Source of the DNA: Ideonella livida
Lineage (GTDB): Bacteria > Pseudomonadota > Gammaproteobacteria > Burkholderiales > Burkholderiaceae_C
Length of the DNA stretch: 64,000 nt
Assembly (NCBI RefSeq): GCF_010499455.1
Contig: NZ_JAAGOH010000005.1
Coordinates: 166,565-230,564 of the forward strand
Direction of reading: 5' to 3'
How positions within the stretch are numbered: the first letter of the stretch is position 1; the number at the start of each line of letters is the position of its first letter. The position numbers and the translations under genes were made by a program. The notes below the pieces were generated by a model. The model was not told where the DNA came from, did not search any database, and saw only the letters and a list, made by a program, of their open reading frames with translations. Positions 61,801 to 64,000 of this stretch are shown in pieces.

Positions 61801-64000
61801 CCGTTGAAGGTGTAGCCCAGGTAAATCACGCCACCCACCGTTTGGTTGGCGTTGGGGTCCAGCGTCCAGAAGTCGGTCAGGCGCAGGTTGTCGCCGCTGT
61901 CGCCATGCACGATCAGGGTGCCGGTGGCCCCCACCAAATCGATCACGTCGGTTTCAGCCAGCTTCACGGTGTTCGACGTGCCGTTGCCGGACATGTCGAT
62001 CTGCTCGATGCCCACCACAGTGCCCGCCGCCAGCGCGGTGAAGTCCGCCACGCTGTCGTTGACGATCAGTCGGTCATTGCCTGCGCCGCCGTCCACCAGG
62101 GCGTCAGCAGCATCGAAGACGAGCACGTCGTTGTCGCCACCGGCCACCAGGGTGTCGCTGCCCGCGCCGCCGTCCAGGGTGTCAGCGCCCTCGCCGCCGT
62201 CCAGGCTGTCGTTGCCGGTACCGCCCGAGAGGCTGTCGTTGCCGCTGCGGCCTTGCAGCACGTCGTTGCCGGCACCACCGGACACGGTGTCGTCACCGGT
62301 GCCCGCATCCACCGAGTCATCGCCCGTGCCAGCGTCCACGCTGTCGTGGCCATTGCCGCCGGTGACGGTGTCGTTGCCGTCGCCAGCCGTCACGCTGTCA
62401 TCGCCGTCGCCCGCGCTCACGCTGTCGTCGCCCGCACCGGCGTCCACGCTGTCGTGGCCCGCGCCGGCGCTCACGGTGTCGTCGCCGGTACCGGCCTCCA
62501 CCGTGTCGTCGCCCGTGCCAGCGTCGATGCTGTCGTTGCCACCACCGCCGCTGGCCGAGTCATTGCCATCGCCCGCGATCAGGGTGTCGGCACCGGTGTC
62601 GTTGGCGTCGCCGCCGATCAGGGTGTCGTTGCCTTGGCCACCGTTGAGCGAATCATTGCCCACGCCGCCGTCCAGGCTGTCGTCACCCGTGTCGTTGGCA
62701 TCGCCGCCGATCAGGGTGTCGTCGCCCGCGCCGCCGGTGGCGGTGTCATGGCCCTGCCCACCGTTCACGCTGTCGTTGCCAGCGCCTGCGGTGATGCTGT
62801 CGTTGCCGTCACCGGCGCTCACCGTGTCATCACCGGAGCCGGCGTCCACGGTGTCGTCGCCCGTGCCGGCGGTGATGGTGTCGTTGCCGCCACCGCCGCT
62901 GACCCTGTCGTTGCCGTCGCCGCCGTCCAGGGTGTCGTCGCCCAGGTCGTTGGCGTCGCCGCCCACCAGGGTGTCGTCGCCCAGGCCGCCGGAGACACTG
63001 TCGTTGCCGTCGCCGCCGTCCAGGCTGTCGTCGCCGGTGTCGTTGGCGTCGCCACCCGTCAGGGTGTCGTCGCCGCCGCCGCCGGTGGCGGTGTCGTGGC
63101 CTTCGCCGCCGTCCACGCTGTCATCGCCCTCGCCCGCGTCCACCGAGTCATCACCGCTGCCGGTGGTCACGGTGTCGTCGCCGCTGCCGGCCTCCACCGT
63201 GTCGTCGCCCGCGCCGGCATCGACCGAGTCGTTGCCTTCACCGGCCGTCACCGCGTCATTGCCGGTGCCGCCGTCCACGGTGTCGTCGCCCGCACCGGCG
63301 TCCACGGTGTCGTCGCCCGTGCCGGCCGTGATGGTGTCGTTGCCGCCACCGCCGCTGACCATGTCGTTGCCGTCGCCGCCGTCCAGGGTGTCGTTGCCCA
63401 GGTCGTTGGCGTCGCCGCCCACCAGGGTGTCGTCGCCCAGGCCGCCGGAGACACTGTCGTTGCCGTCGCCGCCGTCCAGGCTGTCGTCGCCGGTGTCGTT
63501 GGCGTCACCACCCGTCAGGGTGTCGTCGCCGGCACCGCCGGTGGCGGTGTCGTGGCCTTCTCCGCCGTCCACGCTGTCATCGCCCTCGCCCGCGTCCACC
63601 GAGTCATCACCGCTGCCGGTGGCCACGGTGTCGTCGCCGCTGCCGGCCTCCACCGTGTCGTCGCCCGCGCCGGCATCGACCGAGTCGTTGCCTTCCCCGG
63701 CCGTCACCGCGTCATTGCCGGTGCCGCCGTCTACGGTGTCGTCACCGGAACCGGCGTCCACGGTGTCGTCGCCCGTGCCGGCCGTGATGGTGTCGTTGCC
63801 GCCACCGCCGCTGACCGAGTCATCGCCGTCGCCGCCGTCCAGGGTGTCGTTGCCCAGGTCGTTGGCGTCGCCGCCCACCAGGGTGTCGTCGCCCAGGCCG
63901 CCGGAGACACTGTCGTTGCCGTCGCCGCCGTCCAGGCTGTCGTCGCCGGTGTCGTTGGCGTCACCACCCGTCAGGGTGTCGTCGCCGGCACCGCCGGTGG
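46854..64000 (-). CDS. giant RTX calcium-binding surface protein, N-terminus outside window
   Basis: A continuous minus-strand frame of 17.1 kb, at least 5,715 residues, with its 5' end beyond base 64000; a GTG at 63878 is internal. It is a type I-secreted RTX protein, probably a cell-surface adhesin. From the window edge towards the C-terminus come dense GGxGxDxLx nonapeptides (about 55.9-64 kb), interspersed with 11 copies of a 110-150-residue module, then FG-GAP-type calcium loops such as GDVNGDGFDD alternating with bacterial Ig-like domains (about 47.3-52.9 kb), two more modules and a C-terminus ending SAVVPTVG. Calcium should fold it outside the cell. The T1SS genes follow directly. No enzyme domain is seen in the visible part. 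An alternative is an S-layer or motility-related protein; adhesin is favoured from size and architecture. Confidence 0.93.
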   Translation of the reverse strand, partial: TGGAGDDTLTGGDANDTGDDSLDGGDGNDSVSGGLGDDTLVGGDANDLGNDTLDGGDGDDSVSGGGGNDTITAGTGDDTVDAGSGDDTVDGGTGNDAVTAGEGNDSVDAGAGDDTVEAGSGDDTVATGSGDDSVDAGEGDDSVDGGEGHDTATGGAGDDTLTGGDANDTGDDSLDGGDGNDSVSGGLGDDTLVGGDANDLGNDTLDGGDGNDMVSGGGGNDTITAGTGDDTVDAGAGDDTVDGGTGNDAVTAGEGNDSVDAGAGDDTVEAGSGDDTVTTGSGDDSVDAGEGDDSVDGGEGHDTATGGGGDDTLTGGDANDTGDDSLDGGDGNDSVSGGLGDDTLVGGDANDLGDDTLDGGDGNDRVSGGGGNDTITAGTGDDTVDAGSGDDTVSAGDGNDSITAGAGNDSVNGGQGHDTATGGAGDDTLIGGDANDTGDDSLDGGVGNDSLNGGQGNDTLIGGDANDTGADTLIAGDGNDSASGGGGNDSIDAGTGDDTVEAGTGDDTVSAGAGHDSVDAGAGDDSVSAGDGDDSVTAGDGNDTVTGGNGHDSVDAGTGDDSVDAGTGDDTVSGGAGNDVLQGRSGNDSLSGGTGNDSLDGGEGADTLDGGAGSDTLVAGGDNDVLVFDAADALVDGGAGNDRLIVNDSVADFTALAAGTVVGIEQIDMSGNGTSNTVKLAETDVIDLVGATGTLIVHGDSGDNLRLTDFWTLDPNANQTVGGVIYLGYTFNGKTLLVSPNVLVAVELTGSAGDDTLSGGAGTDSIDGAAGNDSLTGGAGGADTLRGGDGNDTADGGSGDDLVDGGAGDDSLQGGTGDDTLSGGTGSDTLDGGAGADSVSAGDGDDVLVYDAADVLVDGGAGNDRLIVTDATLDLTQIADTRVVNLEQIDLRAASGATGANLVKLAEADVRALAGPNGTLWVHGDAGDSLALADLWTQGSTVVNGGVTYQTYTRNGLTLNVAQAVTTYLDVVGSANNDTLSGGAGNDNVDGAAGNDYLQGNAGDDTVSGGQGSDTLYGGTGHDTLVGGDGNDTGNDYADGGDGNDSLSGGAGHDTLLGANGNDTVLGEAGHDSLDGGSGDDSLDGGADNDTLQGAAGADTLRGGAGNDSLVGGDHSDNSADSLDGGDGSDTLYGGAGNDTVQGGAGNDNVQGDDVNGWSSTSDDTLDGGDGDDTVNGGMGNDSVAGGAGHDSVLGGNGNDTLDGGAGNDTVYGEAGDDTLGGGEGADTVDGGAGNDTLSGGAGNDSVSGGTDNDVVDGGAGDDTVLGGTGHDTLTGGDANDTGHDSLDGGDGNDSVSGGLGNDTLLGNTGDDTLAGGDGADSLDGGTGNDSLDGGAGNDTALGGAGNDTLSGGDANDTGHDSLDGGDGNDSVSGGLGNDTLLGGNHDDTLQGGDGNDSLDGGTGNDSLDGGAGNDTVQGGAGNDTAVGGTGDDSVVGGDGNDTGNDSVDGGDGHDTVDGGAGHDTVLGGAGHDTLLGGAGNDSLDGGTGNDSLNGGDGNDTLVFDAADSIAAGGAGTDTLQIRSGTVDFSTLVNPVVSDVEIIDLTGNSAAALTLDYTSVRNLSSTTDTLYVLGDYNDTVTLVGGWTRGSDVFETPNTYQVFTMTSGGVTVTVKLQNTMGIQLLVTGTSSDDALNGTAQGDLIRGLAGHDTLSGGDGNDQLRGGAGNDVLDGGNQIDTVDYSEDTGGVTASLATGTATDGGGSTDTLSNVENLTGSGYDDSLTGDGSFNLLDGGAGHDTLDGGDGADTLLGGAGHDSLLAGAGNDVLTGGGGNDTLQGGAGNDTADYSAETSAVTVNLATGTATDGSGGTDTLSGLESVKGGAGDDLITGDSAANRLEGSAGADTLAGGAGSDTLDGGAGNDVADYSANSSSQGVNVNLGTGTASDGQGGTDTLSNFEGVTGGAGNDSVTGSSGNDTLVGNAGTDSLDGGAGHDSLSGGSGADTLRGGAGNDTLAGGDGTDLADFADQSSGMAISLVTGTMSIGGTVNDTLTGIENVRGGTGADTLTGDTGANELWGGASTDSVSGGAGNDSLRGGTGNDTLDGGDGTDTLLLDDITGPVVVNLGSTAVTVSGTAVAAGTSRGMGSSDAGTDTLSNFENIVGSGGADTLIGSAGDNVIEGAMGADSILAGAGNDTVYFDDSDAAADGGDGTDTLVVGSSVSTLDLTLTRDEVYTNFEILDVTASGSQLVKLSDADVRALTGGGTSGTLVIQGGADDIVRLVGANWPTTPTSTETLGGVTYDVYAYSVAGGTTTVKVQQGVSVGYLFRSGEDGELTNGSTGGDQYEGNGGNDTFNAGGGDDYGDSGEGDDIASGDAGHDTLLGGAGQDTLDGGTGNDSLEGGTGDDSLTGGTGHDTLDGGAGHDSLNAGDGYDSVLAGDGQDTVSLGAGDDTANGGAGNDLIDAGSGDDEVAAGIGDDTVIGGAGNDVLDGNSGVDTLDYSADTSDLTVNLITGTASSTDSGTDQLSNFENITAGSGNDSLTGSDAANRLIGGAGNDTLLGGNGDDWLLFDGADASVDGGAGADVLAIQTTALVDFTGIADNRFTGIEALDLTGSGNQNLKLDLADVMALSDTSDVLKVHGDAGDQITLVGNWTTAGTQPVSYEGGATQQYVKLTLADPATGNTVTVLVDPAMSLSILVSGTSGDDTLNGGGGNDTVQGGGGNDTLTGGAGNDTVQGEAGDDYITYDAGDASIDGGTGNDTLGFASDASGLILDLTTTTQAISGIEVIDITGKTTAPAGHNTLVVDLATVLALSTESDTLTVAGTSGDTVYLVGTWSGPTSSGGYNVYTATDGTDTATIRIPTAVSVGTVIDGTNNVDTLAGTGAADLIRGLDDADSIDGGAGNDILRGGAGNDTLVFDANDPVIDGGTGTDTLEVSSGNLDLTALTNGVITSIEVIDLKQGAPASTLTLNAADVAALNGDASVTVEGDASDAVALQGNWTQGATAGGYTTYTLEGSTVVVDADIPVSITFTGSSVRDVMLSGAGRQLQDGSTGSDSLDGGEGADTLRAGTGDDTLVYDADDLEISGGTGTDTLKINGSGVTVDLTQVANSLITGIEKIDLTGTGDNVVVVNADDVQAISSETDTLIVTGDAGDSVRLAGSGWEARGSELVAGITYNKYVGTASDGTQVTLLAGLKIVKGDQLIGTAGDDTLTGSAGSDQLLGGDGNDVVNGAGGSDLIDAGNGDDTVRFDLADSGVDGGAGNDLLEVVADGQLIDLQEPARPATGALRPDLSGFEVVDLNTTGQNLVVLDEASLRELAGANADTTLEIRGDANDIVFVDGTLTSTLTLTGGVVQKAVTAGTAGDDTLTGTSGQDAIKAGAGHDSIHGGAGADLIYGGAGNDTITYDAADLRVFGGTGTDELQITTVDADGGASNTSAGTNTATGDVDLTTVAGTVVDGIEVLNLRGNGNQTVLLDEPAVLALSDTGRMVVKGDAGDVLKLYGGWTADGLESDADGKIYNIFKKGDATVSVQETVTLQITNELGAQVKMGTTGNDDTTVPTNGGAITNDGDDILRVGNMAFTGVDGGRGYDKVYFQLSGYNNQITRINTLLLSPTALTNIEEIDLTRDNTSLSSSNDTALSYVSNKLILTPDKLLEMTDGDGILVVKGDITRGAWYDPLTGSYPTELVNGSSQYITRDSIDLLGDWGDLSGNVSTVVYNGVTYTQIEAPNGAKLLYTPGMTVAPVNPTPQLSAFSIAYDDGAYLVGSGIDQYAGWRVANAGDVNKDGIDDIIVNAAGKAYVVFGTESMAGQFDLANLGSRGFTVSGLGQPNLTTSTGNWNYGVGLVNIGDVNGDGIDDLLGVTDTNNARVVYGRTDWTNVDLTNTSTFVTGAANGYSINSLGLNDIFTMTTTALGDVNGDGFADFALAGGNAGSYGKVYVMFGGTHSGDVNAGTMGTNKGFWIGGDSANIQYLGTDISAAGDVNGDGFDDILIGAPGFNNVGANGQADYAGNGYIVFGKAEGWGNTVAVIRDATAPWITGSAPSDNATNQSTVGAIYANFNESLKAGIGLVNLYNSATGQLVESFNMATGLGTMGGKIAITGSGTGTQLVVNPYNPLAANASFYLTVDAGAVTDLAGNAFAGISNSTTWNFSTGAATGDVTAPTLSSTFSLTYSSYYYDNYSDGRTVSYTTNGTATGVAPTPGMVGSTIWGGYADWYYYTFSFSEALKPYGTLTVKKGSVTVETINLATGVGSLGSSIGFTGSPAGADSSSIRLNLGYTLQGSTGYTFEFSGLQDGAGNALSGSSSIGFTTAADTRGPLLVQTSGNSTATRGTPFVGQTGVSVQDNLVFTATEALKLGASGLIEIRNGTNATTYAGTAVASFNVANATLSDGVYTVTSSNGWTLTLNGKVVTIDPAGTMAYNTTYALYTAAGALTDQSGNDAVVGNYDYWYGNVNGTRPDTYNEYYFTTANGLITYAGGNAVDHSLKVGVAENITISFGENVGVASGIAAGAKFIKLYNSSGTLIESFDAVTGVGSKGGSLVYSGKNVVINPAGDLAQASGYYLTVDANVIASTATPATKYAGATNSTTLYFSTEAGAQIDPGQRTTAEWAGQQVEAIGDFDGDGTTDYVIGTYQHVADAAVSGGTAYGKFYVVFGKAGTLNPITTIDQLKAEGRVVELYGTSANQLTRIVEFGDVNHDGFDDLLLTAGGRNPNQNNNGEASDDGDTDAGAAFIVFGQERGNWASKVSVTNLGDQGLEITGGLPEESFGFSVAAGDFNNDGTVDMVFGMPNNHRDGYASGEAFVINGGDYTDSLMQVGTSQADVVVGDYNANRLAGQQGNDTLYGLGGEDILRGGSGDDVLSVSDLDFLLVDGGTGTDTLQFKGHNIHLDMTGYAGASLRSFEKIDITGDGANSLIFNYREAIYLVERQLAQAYGQYYQITVDGNADDKLTLEGPWARVVSDATYTTYALDGIYVKVDSDIQTTVAGWTVPYLGATVDLMGTNFPSTLRKDSITGFSGVEGNWGSYLVNLGDVNQDGFADFGLRNQDVTTTQLHYTSRWIDYPDYWDPNYYWLSSASSTGVVNGAVTVLYGKAGGVGAVDVSNLGSGLTAKGITLTGSASANEQFGSGFGSVGDINGDGFADMLVAAPTSSRTFTFDEGGAVPGSSSSTAGSDWSSDGWSTSNEGRTYIFLGGNSNLVNRSGGNATTTALTDNFLSDGASTGLPGSASAVPNNGSASNVANTTYTYTTTATKADGTFIGSSGAQFGANWRPVMVGDVNGDGFDDFLSGNTNAALVFGKATGWTGLDQTQGWTMSTVGSWSGVASAGDVNGDGYADFLVNNGNVSIVFGKAGTWNASLSLGSTTAGTTGAPAVTRITAENGQPINTNSDVNSLNAATMRSLGDINGDGYGDILIAANHGNDYNAKDNGGAYVVFGAASGWGADLSLANLAANGRGFRITGSVDYNYAGYNITAAGDMNGDGLKDFLITEYNDAEAGNGTNTSSNGSAYLILGRQTGWKDISLLEVQDYGIQLLDGGWSSYGWNSLGDIDGDGFDDLSYGNTTTATILYGSEAWSTTSNVGVQHVSTTTGATLTALLGASVSPNPNAGMDRLIGNAGNDTLVGDGGRDVLIGGAGSDRMVVADANFFRLDGGTGVDTVELTGNMTLNFTGIANNAVANIEVLKLGTGDQALTLSGVDVLSMTGEANTGIGNANYQKGNVLVIDSTAGTDSVTLTGGWNTTAVATGVTVDGTGSFSVYQYGSSNVFVLIDSAVVPTVG
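46860..62130 (-). repeat. 13 dispersed copies of a degenerate module within the giant RTX protein
   Basis: Each copy begins DGGxGxDxL, continues with a DLT or DFT strand and an IExIDLTG word, then an xVxLxxxDVxAL helix-like segment, then TLxVxGDAGDxVxLxGxWT and an aromatic YxxY strand. By eye the copies lie near 61.75-62.13, 61.08-61.46, 59.11-59.49, 57.18-57.60, 56.08-56.50, 55.56-55.95, 55.08-55.44, 54.57-54.96, 54.13-54.44, 53.50-53.96, 53.00-53.47, 49.19-49.60 and 46.86-47.30 kb. Boundaries are approximate. They share a pattern but little identity. Confidence 0.75.
47300..52930 (-). other. FG-GAP and bacterial Ig-like region of the giant RTX protein
   Basis: Fourteen calcium-loop motifs of the form GDxNxDGxxD (for example GDVNKDGIDD, GDVNGDGFAD, GDINGDGYGD, GDIDGDGFDD) mark FG-GAP/integrin-alpha-like blades. 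Between about 50.3 and 52.1 kb are several SbsA-type Ig-like domains with words such as TAPWITGSAPSDNATNQ and YYLTVDANVI. One RTX cluster with a module copy (about 49.2-49.7 kb) interrupts the blades. Confidence 0.8.
62821..64000 (-). repeat. 456-bp near-identical tandem repeats in the RTX gene
   Basis: A 456-bp unit (152 codons) occurs at 62821-63276 and 63277-63732, and a third copy starts at 63733 and is cut by the window end. Copies differ at only a few positions by eye; for example GGCCGCCGGAGACACTGTCG recurs in each at the same offset. The unit encodes about fifteen RTX nonapeptide-like turns. More copies probably lie beyond the window. Confidence 0.9.

Noticed and set aside
58000..64000. 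Possible CRISPR array because of dense short direct repeats
   Set aside because: The repeats are multiples of 27 bases inside one open frame and encode GGxGxDxLx; there are no unique spacers, no leader and no cas genes.

Overview
The window is high-GC proteobacterial DNA. The gene order pyrG-kdsA-DUF1330-eno-ftsB, a Bug-type tricarboxylate-binding protein, a general porin ending in Phe and a tsaE-amiC pair all point to a betaproteobacterium of the order Burkholderiales, plausibly the Rubrivivax/Leptothrix/Ideonella neighbourhood. The genus is inference from gene content and protein style, not a database match.

Region 1 (1-25.8 kb) is mostly housekeeping. It holds the end of an alpha/beta hydrolase, CTP synthase, KDO-8-P synthase, enolase, FtsB, Hsp33 and a ferritin-like DUF455 protein. 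An amino-acid ABC transporter (binding lipoprotein plus permease, no ATPase beside it), a MarC membrane protein, a porin, a XerD recombinase, a Bug protein, a chalcone-isomerase-like protein and an AEC carrier follow. Then come QueG, TsaE, AmiC-type amidase, LigA, a small lipoprotein, Upp, a class III-like sirtuin, RlmB, a flavin monooxygenase and an S4 protein translationally coupled to a LuxR-type response regulator. Several of these genes have a -10-like hexamer 6-7 bases before the ATG and no Shine-Dalgarno, which suggests leaderless mRNAs.

Region 2 (25.8-36.5 kb) carries a seven-helix hybrid histidine kinase facing the response regulator, a TonB-dependent receptor, a DEAD-box RNA helicase with a predicted leader of about 420 nt, an M3 metallopeptidase and a Gfo/Idh/MocA oxidoreductase.

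Region 3 (36.5-38.9 kb) is accessory DNA. It contains a truncated YciI-like gene, a C-terminal fragment of what looks like an ORF6N/KilA-N phage protein, hairpin-rich non-coding sequence, and a probable orphan contact-dependent-inhibition-style toxin (PD-(D/E)XK-like C-terminus) with a small acidic partner gene that may encode its immunity protein.

Region 4 (38.9-64 kb, all minus strand) is the most interesting part. A giant RTX surface protein (at least 5,715 residues, running off the window end) is followed at short or overlapping spacing by its type I secretion system (ABC exporter, HlyD-type adaptor, TolC-type channel) and then by two GT4-type glycosyltransferases. The layout suggests one transcription unit that makes, secretes and possibly glycosylates a very large calcium-binding adhesin. 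The giant protein combines nonapeptide RTX blocks, 13 copies of a degenerate 110-150-residue module, 14 FG-GAP-type calcium loops, several bacterial Ig-like domains and a near-identical 456-bp tandem repeat at the window edge.
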